Notes under the pieces: model-generated
What the model was told of the DNA's origin: nothing
Seen by the model: the letters and a program-made list of their open reading frames with translations, nothing else
The model's database searches: none
Made by a program: the position numbers and the translations under genes
Part shown: piece after piece, positions 52,301 to 61,870 of the stretch
Position numbering within the stretch: position 1 is the stretch's first letter
Layout: every line of letters begins with the position of its first letter
NCBI GenBank assembly: GCA_022769185.1
Contig: JALEKG010000047.1
Location: 1 to 64,000 of the forward strand
Reading direction: 5' to 3'
Source: Dorea sp.
Lineage (GTDB): Bacteria; Bacillota; Clostridia; Lachnospirales; Lachnospiraceae
DNA length: 64,000 nt

Positions 52301-53365
52301 CTATCCGACATTTTCCAACATATTATCAATAAATATTCCATATCCTTTTGTGGCATCCTGTACAAATACATGAGTCACTGCACCTACAAGTTTTCCGTTT
52401 TGTATAATCGGACTTCCACTCATTCCCTGCACAATACCTCCCGTTATTTCAAGGAGTTCGGGATCTGTCACTTCGATCACAAGTCCTTTATTAACTTCCT
52501 GGGTACGTTTGTCGACTTTTGTAATACGAATTTTATAATCTTTTACCTCTCCTTCCACAGAACATCTGATCCATGCATCCCCTTCTTTAATCTCTTCTGT
52601 TCTGGCTGTCTGCATAGGCTCCTGATCACCAAATAAGGTATCGATCCGGTCAATCGTTCCAAAAATCCCACAGTCCGTATTACTTGTAATACTTCCAAGA
52701 ACATTGTAACTATTATATACTATGATTCCTTCCATTCCTCCCGGGACTCCGTCCTGCCCTTTTTGAATATCTTTAATGCTGGTTTTATACACCGTTCCAT
52801 CCTCTATTCTCAGCAATTCATTTGTATCAACATCATGAATCCCATGTCCCAATGCTCCGAACTGGCTGTCCGCAGTCAGAAAGGTAATGGTTCCAAGTCC
52901 CTGCGCATTATCTCGTACCCAGATTCCAAGCTTATAATCGTCTTTTCCACATTGTACCGGTTTTAATTTAATATTCAGATAGTCATCATCTCTCCTTATT
53001 TTCAGTACTACTTCTTTCCCTTCGACTTCTTCCATCGCTTCTATCAGTTCAGATTTATCTTCTGTTTCTTCTCCATTTACTGCAACAATATAGTCACCCG
53101 ATTTGACCAGATGTTCTGCCGGCTCATAATCCATACCATCTATCCCGGTAACCGTTTCCGTCCCAAGAACCATAACACCATCTGTTTCCAGATAGATTCC
53201 TATCGGCACTCCTCCGGGAATCACCATATCTCCGGATGCCGTGCTGGCGCTTACCTCCTGTCTGATTTGATTTTGTCTCGTTTCAATCAGATAATAACTT
53301 CCGCTTACAGCCACAGTAAAGATCAAAATCATTATCAGAATTCTTCGATACCAGTATTTTCTCAT
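52301..53365 (-). CDS. spoIVB: SpoIVB serine peptidase (S55), sigma-K checkpoint
   Basis: The forespore-secreted protease that triggers sigma-K processing. Layout: one N-terminal membrane segment (ILIMILIFTVAVSGSYYLI), a PDZ domain (VKSGDYIVAVNGEETEDKSE, ~85-150), and the S55 peptidase domain with the His region GALGHGIHDVDT and nucleophile Ser in VQGMSGSPIIQNGKLVGAVTHV. The length is 354. The ATG at 53365 follows GGGAG at 10 nt. A 19-bp perfect hairpin lies just upstream. Conserved order recN-spoIVB-spo0A. Confidence 0.95.
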   Translation of the reverse strand: MRKYWYRRILIMILIFTVAVSGSYYLIETRQNQIRQEVSASTASGDMVIPGGVPIGIYLETDGVMVLGTETVTGIDGMDYEPAEHLVKSGDYIVAVNGEETEDKSELIEAMEEVEGKEVVLKIRRDDDYLNIKLKPVQCGKDDYKLGIWVRDNAQGLGTITFLTADSQFGALGHGIHDVDTNELLRIEDGTVYKTSIKDIQKGQDGVPGGMEGIIVYNSYNVLGSITSNTDCGIFGTIDRIDTLFGDQEPMQTARTEEIKEGDAWIRCSVEGEVKDYKIRITKVDKRTQEVNKGLVIEVTDPELLEITGGIVQGMSGSPIIQNGKLVGAVTHVFVQDATKGYGIFIDNMLENVG

Positions 53366-53385
53366 TCCATCCGTTCTCCCTTCCG

Positions 53386-53429
53386 CATAATAAAAGCAGA
53401 TATCCCAAAAGATATCTGCTTTTATTATG
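53386..53429. terminator. 19-bp perfect hairpin between recN and spoIVB
   Basis: Arms 53386-53404 and 53411-53429 are perfect reverse complements with a 6-nt loop; the stem ends TTTTATTATG on the minus strand. It can terminate recN transcripts; it ends about 20 nt before the spoIVB start. Confidence 0.75.
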
Positions 53430-53456
53430 TGAGCTTTTTTCATCCTTTACTCTGGT

Positions 53457-55130
53457 TTATTTTGTCTGTTTCGCCAGTTCACGCATCTCCAGCGCATTTT
53501 GTATCACCGTATCTGTAATCTTTGCTCCGCCTAAGATTCTTGCAAGTTCCTGCACCGACTCCTCTTCGTTCAGAGAATAAATGCCCGTAGTAGTGATTCC
53601 GTCCTCTGTTCTTTTTTCAATCAGATAATGATGATCTGCCATTGCAGCAATCTGTGCCAGATGCGTGATACAGATTACCTGATGTCCTTTCCCGATCACT
53701 GCCATCTTTTCAGATACTTTCTGAGCAGTTCTTCCACTGATTCCAACATCTATCTCATCAAAAATCAGTGTTTCAATCTCATCTCTCTGGGCCATCACTG
53801 CTTTTATCGCCAGCATGATACGTGAAAGCTCTCCGCCGGACGCTACATTTGCAAGCGGCCTTACCGGCTGCCCCGGATTCAGGGAGATCATAAATTCAAC
53901 ATCATCCATTCCCTCTGCTGAATATTCTTTCTTTTGCGTAAACTGAATCTTGAATTTCACATCTGCAAAATTCAGATCTTTTACCCCGTCTTCTATCGCT
54001 TTTTCAAGAATCTCTGCCTGCTTCTTCCTGATAACGGATAATTTATCCGCACACTTTTTATAAGATTCCTCCGCTTTCCTGCATCTATTCTTTAATTCCT
54101 GCAGATAATGGTCAAAATCTTCTAAGATACGAATTCTCTTCTCTTGCTTATCACAATAATCTAATATTTTTTCGATTGTGCTTCCATACTTCGTCTTTAG
54201 ATGATTGATCTCGTTTAGACGATTTTCTGTTTCGTATAATTCTTCATCCGAAAATTCACAAGTTTTACTATACTCAGCAAGTTCATGATTAAAATCATTT
54301 AATAGATTATCCACTTCTGTCAACTGTTCCGATAATCTGGACACCGTTTCATCGTAATCCTCAATCTGAGATAATGCACGTATAGCTCTGCTTAATCCCT
54401 CACTTGCACTGTCATTGCCTTCGCTGGTGTAATGATACGCTTCCGTAACTCCATCTGCGATCTTCTTTCCATTTGATATTTTTCGGTAAAGGACCTCCAG
54501 TTCTTCATCTTCTCCCGGTCTAAGAGATGCATTTCGTATCTCGTCCACCTCAAAGTTCAAAAAAGCAAGCTCTTTTACTCTCTGAGCCTCATCGGTAACG
54601 ACACCTTCCAGCTCCTTTACACACTTTTTATAACTACGATACGCCTTCGCAGTCTGTTCTTTTTCTTCTGTAAGGAAATCTCTCGCAAATGCATCCACAA
54701 TTCCAAGATGATTTTTCTTATATAGCAAAGACTGATGTTCATGCTGTCCATGAATATCAATCAAAATGGAAGCCACCTCTTTCAGTACCCCAATCTGCAC
54801 CGTCTCTCCGTTAATCCTGCTGACACTTCTCCCTTCCATTAATCTTCTGGAAAGTGTCACAATTCCTTCTTCCGGATAGACCTCCAGTTCTCTTAATTTT
54901 TCAATCTGATGCTCGTTTTCCACCAGAAAAGTAAGCTCCACAAACCCATAATTTGCTCCCTGCCGAAGGATATCTTTTGTATATCTTCCGCCAAGTGCCA
55001 GATTTACTGATCCAAGGATAATCGACTTTCCTGCACCGGTCTCGCCCGTCAGAATATTCAGTCCATCCCCAAATTCTACTTCTATTTCATCGATCAACGC
55101 CAGATTCTTTACATGAAGATTCTGTAACAT
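53457..55130 (-). CDS. recN: DNA repair protein RecN
   Basis: An SMC-like ATPase that tethers broken DNA ends. Walker A is GETGAGKS (29-36). The centre (~160-360) is coiled coil. The C-terminal head has NVASGGELSRIMLAIKAV (ABC signature) and TLIFDEIDVGISGRTAQKV (Walker B and D-loop). The length of 557 is normal. It lies 8 nt after argR. Confidence 0.97.
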   Translation of the reverse strand: MLQNLHVKNLALIDEIEVEFGDGLNILTGETGAGKSIILGSVNLALGGRYTKDILRQGANYGFVELTFLVENEHQIEKLRELEVYPEEGIVTLSRRLMEGRSVSRINGETVQIGVLKEVASILIDIHGQHEHQSLLYKKNHLGIVDAFARDFLTEEKEQTAKAYRSYKKCVKELEGVVTDEAQRVKELAFLNFEVDEIRNASLRPGEDEELEVLYRKISNGKKIADGVTEAYHYTSEGNDSASEGLSRAIRALSQIEDYDETVSRLSEQLTEVDNLLNDFNHELAEYSKTCEFSDEELYETENRLNEINHLKTKYGSTIEKILDYCDKQEKRIRILEDFDHYLQELKNRCRKAEESYKKCADKLSVIRKKQAEILEKAIEDGVKDLNFADVKFKIQFTQKKEYSAEGMDDVEFMISLNPGQPVRPLANVASGGELSRIMLAIKAVMAQRDEIETLIFDEIDVGISGRTAQKVSEKMAVIGKGHQVICITHLAQIAAMADHHYLIEKRTEDGITTTGIYSLNEEESVQELARILGGAKITDTVIQNALEMRELAKQTK

Positions 55131-55138
55131 AGTTCCTC

Positions 55139-55588
55139 CTACAGAATAATTTTACTAATCTTATCCATGACTTTTATGGTATCATCTACAGTCCTGATCG
55201 CACACATAATCGTATCATCTCCCGCGATGCTTCCAACGATTTCATTCCATTTCATTGCATCCAATGCAGCACACACCGCACTGGCCATACCTGATACCGT
55301 CTTAATCACAAGAATATTCTGTGCCATATCCATAGACAGATATCCTTCTTTTAATACTCTGATATACTTTTCACTCATCCCGTTTTCTGCACTCTGATGT
55401 AATGCATAACGCTGTTTTCCATTGTCTGAAGGGATCTTTGTCAGCTTCAGATCTCGAATATCTCTTGACACGGTTGCCTGCGTCACCTTAAACCCAGTCT
55501 GGGTCAGGTAATCTGCCAGTTCCTCCTGTGTCTCGATGTGGTATTTATTAATCAGTTCAATAATCTTTGCATGTCTGTTTACCTTCAT
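55139..55588 (-). CDS. argR: Arginine repressor ArgR/AhrC
   Basis: A hexameric arginine-responsive repressor. The N-terminal winged helix (NKYHIETQEELADYL, KVTQATVSRDIRDLKL) binds ARG boxes; the C-terminal domain binds arginine and oligomerises (GSIAGDDTIMCAIRT). 149 residues. In B. subtilis too, ahrC lies next to recN. No arginine biosynthetic gene is certain in this window. Confidence 0.96.
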   Translation of the reverse strand: MKVNRHAKIIELINKYHIETQEELADYLTQTGFKVTQATVSRDIRDLKLTKIPSDNGKQRYALHQSAENGMSEKYIRVLKEGYLSMDMAQNILVIKTVSGMASAVCAALDAMKWNEIVGSIAGDDTIMCAIRTVDDTIKVMDKISKIIL

Positions 55589-55592
55589 TTTC

Positions 55593-56426
55593 TTAATTTC
55601 CCTTCATCTTTCTGCGCAATATCTCTAAAAAGCTGAGCTTGTTCAATTTAATCAGCTTTGTCTCTGCATCAGCTTTTCGCACCATAACCTTTTCTCCGGT
55701 ACTTAAGGTCAGTGTATCTGCCCCGTCAAACGTTGCCAATACTTCTTCTTTTGAGCCATTCCGCCCTTCCCCTATTTCAATCACAATTTCATCTTCAGAT
55801 GATAATACAATGCTTCTGGTATTCAAAGCATGGGAACAGATTGGTGTAATCACTATCAAGGATGCGGTAGGCTCTACCACCGGACCTCCTGCCGAAAGAT
55901 TATAAGCTGTAGAACCAGTCGGAGTAGAAACGATCACTCCATCTGCCTCATAGGAATTTAAAAGTTCCCCATTCACAAACAAACGGAAATGTATGATTCT
56001 TAAATCTCCCTTTCTGGATATTACTATATCATTCAGTGCAACATCTCTCATTCCGTTATCAAATGTACCTTCCAGCATCATACGTTCTTCATACAAATAA
56101 TTCCCGGACAGCATCTGTTTCAGATCCTCATCGATATGATTCACCTCTACTTCCGTAAGATATCCCAAAGTTCCCATATTAATTCCCAAAATCGGAACAT
56201 CTCTCTTCCACAACATTCTGGCTACCTCGATCAGGCTTCCATCTCCACCGATCACAATCGCACAGTCAATATCGTCAGGTACGGAATCCAGAATAATATT
56301 CTTTTTTTCATCTTTCTGGCATACAATACAGGTCTTCTCTGCCTCTTCCAGCAATGAAATTACATGATCTGTAACTGCATAATCTACATCTTTCCCGTCA
56401 TTCGTTACAATTAGATATCTGTCCAT
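55593..56426 (-). CDS. nadK: NAD kinase
   Basis: Phosphorylates NAD+ to NADP+. 277 residues with the diacylglycerol-kinase-like GGDGSLIEVARM motif (Gly60-Gly61-Asp62-Gly63), ILGINMGTLGYL, NDIVISRKG, and TPTGSTAYNLSAGGPVV. It lies between tlyA and argR, an insertion relative to the B. subtilis order but common in clostridia. Confidence 0.96.
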   Translation of the reverse strand: MDRYLIVTNDGKDVDYAVTDHVISLLEEAEKTCIVCQKDEKKNIILDSVPDDIDCAIVIGGDGSLIEVARMLWKRDVPILGINMGTLGYLTEVEVNHIDEDLKQMLSGNYLYEERMMLEGTFDNGMRDVALNDIVISRKGDLRIIHFRLFVNGELLNSYEADGVIVSTPTGSTAYNLSAGGPVVEPTASLIVITPICSHALNTRSIVLSSEDEIVIEIGEGRNGSKEEVLATFDGADTLTLSTGEKVMVRKADAETKLIKLNKLSFLEILRRKMKGN

Positions 56427-56441
56427 CTATACGCATACCTT

Positions 56442-57251
56442 TTAACCTTTCGTCAAAGTAGCAAATGCCTCATCTACTGTCTTTTCAATTTCTATCTTTT
56501 CCGATATTCTATCAGATCGTCCACATTTTTCCAAATGAACAAGATATTCAATATTTCCTTCCGGCCCTTTGATCGGTGAAAATTCCAGATTCAACACTGC
56601 AAATCCAATGGACATCGCATAATCAATCACTTTATGAATCACTTCAATATGTGTGCTTTTTTCTCTCACTACGCCTTTTTTCCCGACCTTTTCTCTTCCG
56701 GCCTCAAACTGAGGCTTGATCAGTGCTACAATCTGCCCATTCGAAATCAGATATTCACGAATCGGCATCAATACTTTCGTTAAGGAAATAAATGATACAT
56801 CTATGGAAGAAAAATCAACTGGTTCCCCAATATCTTCCGGTGTCACATAACGGATATTTGTCTTTTCCATACAGACAACTCGGTCATCCTGCCGGAGCTT
56901 CCAGTCCAATTGTCCTCTTCCGACGTCAATCGCAAAGACTTTGCGCGCTCCGTTTTGAAGCATACAATCCGTAAATCCGCCAGTAGAAGAACCGACATCT
57001 GTACACACTTTACCATCTACAGTCACATCAAAATTATGGATTGCTTTTTCCAGTTTTAACCCGCCTCTGCTTACATAGGGAAGCGTATGTCCTTTGATCT
57101 CAATCTGCACATCTTCCGGAAATGTAGTTCCTGCTTTATCTTCTCTCTGTCCATCTACAAATACACTCCCAGACATGATGATTGCCTTAGCCTTTTCCCG
57201 TGACGCGGCAAGATTTCTTTTTACAAGTAATACATCCAAACGTTCTTTCAT
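56442..57251 (-). CDS. tlyA: TlyA-family rRNA 2'-O-methyltransferase (YqxC-like)
   Basis: A putative rRNA ribose methyltransferase or hemolysin-A-family protein, 269 residues. The N-terminal S4 domain (RLDVLLVKRNLAASREKAKAI) binds RNA. The FtsJ-like domain shows TDVGSSTGGFTDCMLQ for SAM and IDVSFISLTKVL, with catalytic Lys, Asp, Lys and Glu spread as in the family. It lies 8 nt after dxs. Confidence 0.93.
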   Translation of the reverse strand: MKERLDVLLVKRNLAASREKAKAIIMSGSVFVDGQREDKAGTTFPEDVQIEIKGHTLPYVSRGGLKLEKAIHNFDVTVDGKVCTDVGSSTGGFTDCMLQNGARKVFAIDVGRGQLDWKLRQDDRVVCMEKTNIRYVTPEDIGEPVDFSSIDVSFISLTKVLMPIREYLISNGQIVALIKPQFEAGREKVGKKGVVREKSTHIEVIHKVIDYAMSIGFAVLNLEFSPIKGPEGNIEYLVHLEKCGRSDRISEKIEIEKTVDEAFATLTKG

Positions 57252-57259
57252 ATCTTCTC

Positions 57260-59122
57260 CTATAATCTGTCATATATTTCCTGAATCTTAGCCGTCATAG
57301 AATCAACATCAAGTCTTGTTTCTCTTCTTAAAACATCTATGCTTCCATGTTCCACATAATCATCCGGAAGTGCCAGAGTCAAAACTCTCACTTTCAGATT
57401 CTTTCTGGAAACATATTCTACAACATGCTCTCCATAACCGCCCGTCTGTACATTTTCCTCTATTGTCACGATCAGTTTATGATTCTCGCATAACCGGTTC
57501 AGTATATTTTCATCAATCGGTTTCACAAATCTTGCATTTACCAATGTACAGGAATATCCTTTTTCTTTCAGTTTACCTCTTACCTGAACGGCCTCTTCAA
57601 ACATATGTCCTACACTTAAAACTGCAATTTCTGCTTCATCATAGAGCATCTCACTTTTACCATATTCGATTGGTGACCTGAAATTCTGGTAATCATCATA
57701 GGCACTCCCCCTCGGATAACGAAGTGCGATCGGTCCATTATATGAAATTGCAAATCTCAGCATATCCGCCAGTTCCCATTTATGCTTTGGCGCCATGACT
57801 ACCATATTAGGAATATTGCTCAGATACGACAGGTCAAAAATTCCCTGATGCGTCTCACCGTCACTTCCCACCAGGCCGGCGCGATCTACTGCCAGCACAA
57901 CCGGAAGATTCTGTAATGCAACATCATGAATCAATTGATCATACGCCCTCTGCAGAAACGAGGAATATACTGCAAATACCGGTTTCATCCCTCCGGCCGC
58001 AAGACCAGCCGCAAAGGTTGCCGCATGCTCCTCTGCAATTCCCACATCAAAAAAGCGGTCCGGATATTTTTTCCGGAATCCTGCCAGTCCTGTTCCGTCC
58101 GCCATTGCAGCTGTAATAGCAACCACTTTCGGATTTTTAGCAGCCTCACTACAGATAACCTTTCCAAATACATCTGTATAGGTATCTTTCTTTTTGGGAG
58201 ATTCCACTTCTCCCGTCTCCACATGAAAAGGTCCTACACCATGGAACTTATCCGGATGTTTTTCTGCCGGCTCATATCCTTTCCCTTTTTGAGTCAGCAC
58301 ATGAAGAAGCACAGGGCCCTTTATCTTTTTCGCCTCTCGAAATGCTTTGCACAGCATGGAGATATTATGTCCCGGGACCGGTCCCAGATAGGTGATTCCC
58401 ATATCTTCAAAAAACATGCCTGGAACAACCAGCTGTTTTAAGCTGCTCTTCGTCCGATGGATCTGTTCTATGATCGGGTCTCCTATCACTGGAATACTGT
58501 GAAGTACATTTGTGACTCCCTTTTTCAACCCAGTATAAAACTCTGCTGTCCGGAGTTCTGCAAGATAATGAGACATGCCTCCTACATTTTCTGAAATAGA
58601 CATATGATTATCATTTAAGACAATAATAAAATTTGTCTTAAGCTCAGATGCATTATTCAACGCCTCATAAGCCATTCCACCAGTCAGTGATCCATCCCCG
58701 ATCACCGAGATCACATTATAATGCTCCTGCTGCAGATCTCTTGCATGAACATAACCAAGTCCAGCCGAAATTGAAGTAGAACTGTGTCCGGTATCGAACG
58801 CATCACATTCACTTTCCTTTCGCTTTGGAAATCCACTCATTCCACCATATTTACGTAATTCATCAAAACCGTCTTTTCGTCCGGTCAATATTTTATGCGT
58901 ATAAGACTGATGTCCAACATCCCAGATAATCTTATCCTGTGGCAGACGGAATACAAGATGCATTGCCATCGTAAGCTCCACCACCCCAAGATTGGAAGCC
59001 AGATGTCCTCCGGTCTTACTGATCTTTTCAATCAGGAACTGCCGTATTTCTTCTGCCAGTACAGTAAGTTCTTCCGGTTCCAGTTCTTTTATATCATTAG
59101 CCTTTTGTATTCGTTCTAACAT
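57260..59122 (-). CDS. dxs: 1-Deoxy-D-xylulose-5-phosphate synthase
   Basis: The thiamine-diphosphate enzyme that opens the MEP isoprenoid pathway from pyruvate and glyceraldehyde 3-phosphate. The GDG of the ThDP motif is at 142-144 (IGDGSLTGGMAYEALNNA), followed by LNDNHMSISENVG. The transketolase pyrimidine domain has VGIAEEHAATFAAGLA and DRAGLVGSDGETHQG. The length of 620 is normal. It is preceded by ispA with 15 nt between. Confidence 0.97.
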   Translation of the reverse strand: MLERIQKANDIKELEPEELTVLAEEIRQFLIEKISKTGGHLASNLGVVELTMAMHLVFRLPQDKIIWDVGHQSYTHKILTGRKDGFDELRKYGGMSGFPKRKESECDAFDTGHSSTSISAGLGYVHARDLQQEHYNVISVIGDGSLTGGMAYEALNNASELKTNFIIVLNDNHMSISENVGGMSHYLAELRTAEFYTGLKKGVTNVLHSIPVIGDPIIEQIHRTKSSLKQLVVPGMFFEDMGITYLGPVPGHNISMLCKAFREAKKIKGPVLLHVLTQKGKGYEPAEKHPDKFHGVGPFHVETGEVESPKKKDTYTDVFGKVICSEAAKNPKVVAITAAMADGTGLAGFRKKYPDRFFDVGIAEEHAATFAAGLAAGGMKPVFAVYSSFLQRAYDQLIHDVALQNLPVVLAVDRAGLVGSDGETHQGIFDLSYLSNIPNMVVMAPKHKWELADMLRFAISYNGPIALRYPRGSAYDDYQNFRSPIEYGKSEMLYDEAEIAVLSVGHMFEEAVQVRGKLKEKGYSCTLVNARFVKPIDENILNRLCENHKLIVTIEENVQTGGYGEHVVEYVSRKNLKVRVLTLALPDDYVEHGSIDVLRRETRLDVDSMTAKIQEIYDRL

Positions 59123-59137
59123 AATCAGGTATCCTCT

Positions 59138-60040
59138 CTATCTGTCCCTGTGAATCAGCTGAATCAGAAGCTGTTCCAGATATTCATTTTTTCCTGATAA
59201 CTGATGAAGCAGATCAATGGCTTTCGCAGAATATTCTTCCACGACCTTTTTTGCACCTTCAACGCCCATCAATGTTACATATGTTGTTTTTTCATTTTTT
59301 TCATCGCTGTAAATCGGTTTTCCTAAAACTTCCTCCGTGCTCGTCACATCCAGAATATCATCCTGAATCTGGAAAGCAATTCCAACGTATCTTGCGATTT
59401 TCTCCACTTTTTTTACTTCTTCTTCCGAAGCCCCGCCAAAAATCGCACCGATCATCATAGAAGCCTCGATCAGAGCAGATGTTTTCAGAACATAAATAGT
59501 ATCCAGAATCTCTTTCGACACCGCATGTCCTGTTTCTTTTACATCAATGACCTGTCCTCCGATCATTCCATGAATTCCGGCTTTTTCTCCCAAAACACTG
59601 AGTGCCCTTCCTATCAGAAGACTGTCCTTCGAATCCATGACAAATGCCTTAAACGCTGTTTCAAATGCATAATTCAAAAGCGCATCTCCTGCAAGGATCC
59701 CCATATCTTCTCCATACACAATATGTGTAGTCTTCCTGCCCCTGCGATACTCGTCATTATCCATTGCAGGGAGATCATCATGTACCAGAGAATATGTATG
59801 GATCATTTCAATCGCAGCCATAAAAGGCCGAATTGCCTTACAAGATCCGTCGAAAAGCTGATACGTCTCCATCATCAGCATCGGGCGCAGTCTTTTTCCT
59901 CCAGCCATAAGACTATATTCCATTGCCTCCATGATCAGACTCTGATACCCCTGCTGTTTTGGAAGATATTCCTGCAGCAGCTGCTCAATATATTCGACCT
60001 TTTTTTTCATCTGTATCTGAAAATTATCTTTAGAACTCAT
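59138..60040 (-). CDS. ispA: Polyprenyl synthetase (geranyl/farnesyl diphosphate synthase)
   Basis: Condenses isoprenyl diphosphates. The first Asp-rich motif is LVHDDLPAMDNDEYRRG, with GGKRLRPML before it; the second is FQIQDDILDVTSTEE. The product length (C10-C20) cannot be fixed, but the IspA type is expected next to dxs. The ATG at 60040 follows AAGGTG and overlaps the xseB stop codon by 11 nt; 300 residues. Confidence 0.95.
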   Translation of the reverse strand: MSSKDNFQIQMKKKVEYIEQLLQEYLPKQQGYQSLIMEAMEYSLMAGGKRLRPMLMMETYQLFDGSCKAIRPFMAAIEMIHTYSLVHDDLPAMDNDEYRRGRKTTHIVYGEDMGILAGDALLNYAFETAFKAFVMDSKDSLLIGRALSVLGEKAGIHGMIGGQVIDVKETGHAVSKEILDTIYVLKTSALIEASMMIGAIFGGASEEEVKKVEKIARYVGIAFQIQDDILDVTSTEEVLGKPIYSDEKNEKTTYVTLMGVEGAKKVVEEYSAKAIDLLHQLSGKNEYLEQLLIQLIHRDR

Positions 60041-60254
60041 GCGTCCCACCTTCTTCATCCAATACCAGCATTTTCTTTTCTACTTGATCAATCTTATCAT
60101 TACATACTTTTAACAGATCCATTCCACGATGGTAATATTGAAAAGAATCTTCCAGAGAAACATCTTCCTGTTCCATTTTTTTCATTGTTTCTTCCAATTG
60201 CACAAAAAGCTCTTCCAGAGTCTGTTCCTGTAAATTTTGTTCCCCATTATCCAT
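60030..60254 (-). CDS. xseB: Exodeoxyribonuclease VII small subunit
   Basis: The helical 74-residue partner of XseA. LEELFVQLEETMKKMEQEDVS and SFQYYHRGMDLLKVCNDKI are the family segments. It overlaps xseA by 8 nt and ispA by 11 nt. Confidence 0.95.
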   Translation of the reverse strand: MDNGEQNLQEQTLEELFVQLEETMKKMEQEDVSLEDSFQYYHRGMDLLKVCNDKIDQVEKKMLVLDEEGGTHEF

Positions 60255-61458
60255 GATGCTCCTCCTTCATGTCATTCACAATTGCATTTATCACTCCATC
60301 TGTCACCGCAATAGACAGTCTGTCTCCAGGATGAACTTCATGGATGCTTTTTACCGTCCTGCAATTCATATCTTCCACATAAGAAAATCCTTGATTCAAC
60401 TTTTTCATCGGTGACAATCCATTCAGCTTTTCCATATCAATTGCCAGTCTGTGTCGGGCATCTTTCAGTCTCCCCTCCATCAGTATCCGAAATCTGTCTT
60501 CCATATCCGCAAGTCTCTGCTGTTGTTCCTGAAGCCTGTACCGTGGGTGCAGATAAGAGAGTTTGGTCTGATAACCAGAAAGTTTCATCCGATTCAGCTG
60601 CAATATTTTTCTCATCTGACGATTCAGCTGAAGACTACATTCCTGCAGATAGGTTTGAACTCTGCTGTAATCCCAAACAGCCAGTTCTGCTGCTGCAGAC
60701 GGCGTCGGAGCCCTTAGATCCGCCACATAATCAGCAATCGTCGTATCTGTCTCATGACCTACTGCAGAAATAACCGGAACTTCACAGTCAAAAATCGCCC
60801 TGGCTACTACTTCTTCATTAAACGCCCACAGATCCTCTATAGAACCACCGCCACGTCCTACAATGATAATGTCCACATCCTGATTTTCCAACATCCGGAT
60901 GCCTCTTACAATACTTTCTTTCGCACCCTCTCCCTGAACCTGTGCCGGGTACAGAATCAACTGAACGTATGGATTCCTCCTCGCAGAAATATTCATGATA
61001 TCCCTTACTGCCGCACCTGTTGGTGCTGTTACAATACCGATTTTTCCGGCATAGGGAGGAATGGGTTTCTTATATTCCGGTGCAAACATTCCCATCTCTT
61101 CGAGTTCCTGCTTCAGCATCTGGAATTTCTCATACAGGACGCCATCTCCGTCCAGACGTATTTCTTTCGCATACAACTGATAGGATCCGCTTCGTTCATA
61201 TACATTTACTGATCCAAGGACAATCACCTGCTGTCCTTCACTCATATGAAAAGAGAGCCCGCCTCGCTGCCCGGCAAACATGACACAGGCAATCGTTCCG
61301 GACTCATCCTTTAATGAAAAATATATATGTCCCGATGTGTGATACTTACAATTGGATACTTCCCCTTTTACATAAATGCGGTTCAACATATAATCCTGGG
61401 TAAACATATTCTTAATGTAAGAATTCACCTGCTTTACTGTATATACATTTCGAGTCAT
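60247..61458 (-). CDS. xseA: Exodeoxyribonuclease VII large subunit
   Basis: A single-strand DNA exonuclease, 403 residues. The N-terminal OB fold (IYVKGEVSNCKYHTSGHIYF) precedes the nuclease domain with GKIGIVTAPTGAAVRDI, VGRGGGSIEDLWAFN and SAVGHETDTTIADYVADLRAPTPS, then a coiled-coil region. It lies 13 nt after nusB. Confidence 0.97.
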   Translation of the reverse strand: MTRNVYTVKQVNSYIKNMFTQDYMLNRIYVKGEVSNCKYHTSGHIYFSLKDESGTIACVMFAGQRGGLSFHMSEGQQVIVLGSVNVYERSGSYQLYAKEIRLDGDGVLYEKFQMLKQELEEMGMFAPEYKKPIPPYAGKIGIVTAPTGAAVRDIMNISARRNPYVQLILYPAQVQGEGAKESIVRGIRMLENQDVDIIIVGRGGGSIEDLWAFNEEVVARAIFDCEVPVISAVGHETDTTIADYVADLRAPTPSAAAELAVWDYSRVQTYLQECSLQLNRQMRKILQLNRMKLSGYQTKLSYLHPRYRLQEQQQRLADMEDRFRILMEGRLKDARHRLAIDMEKLNGLSPMKKLNQGFSYVEDMNCRTVKSIHEVHPGDRLSIAVTDGVINAIVNDMKEEHHG

Positions 61459-61471
61459 AACCTACCTCTGA

Positions 61472-61870
61472 TCAGTCCGCAAACTTCGCCAGAACTCCGT
61501 TCACAAAGGCCGGTCCCTCTTCGCTGCTGTACTTTTTCGCAAGATTCACGGCCTCATCAATTGCCACTCCTACAGGTACATCATCATCCCACTTTATCTC
61601 ATATACAGCCAGTCTGAGAATGGTCAGATCCACCTTATTCATACGGCTCGTCTTCCATCCCTTCGTATGCTCATTGAGCAAACCATCAATCTCATCCATT
61701 TTTTCTATGATTTTCTGAGCTTTTGTTCTGATATATTCCAGATCTTTTTCTTTTGCATCTTCAAGCTGCTCCAGATAAAGGGCCGTCTGCTCACCCCGTT
61801 CTCCGTCTTCATTAAATTCCACTCCAAACAGCACCTTAAAGATATGTTCTCTTTGCTCTGTCCTTTTCAC
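61472..61870 (-). CDS. nusB: Transcription antitermination factor NusB
   Basis: Works with NusE at boxA to stop premature termination of rRNA operons. 132 all-helical residues: REHIFKVLFGVEF, LTILRLAVYEIKWDDDVPVGVAIDEAVNLAKKYS, and FVNGVLAKFA. It starts at a GTG after GGAGG, immediately after the yqhY stop codon. Confidence 0.96.
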   Translation of the reverse strand: MKRTEQREHIFKVLFGVEFNEDGERGEQTALYLEQLEDAKEKDLEYIRTKAQKIIEKMDEIDGLLNEHTKGWKTSRMNKVDLTILRLAVYEIKWDDDVPVGVAIDEAVNLAKKYSSEEGPAFVNGVLAKFAD

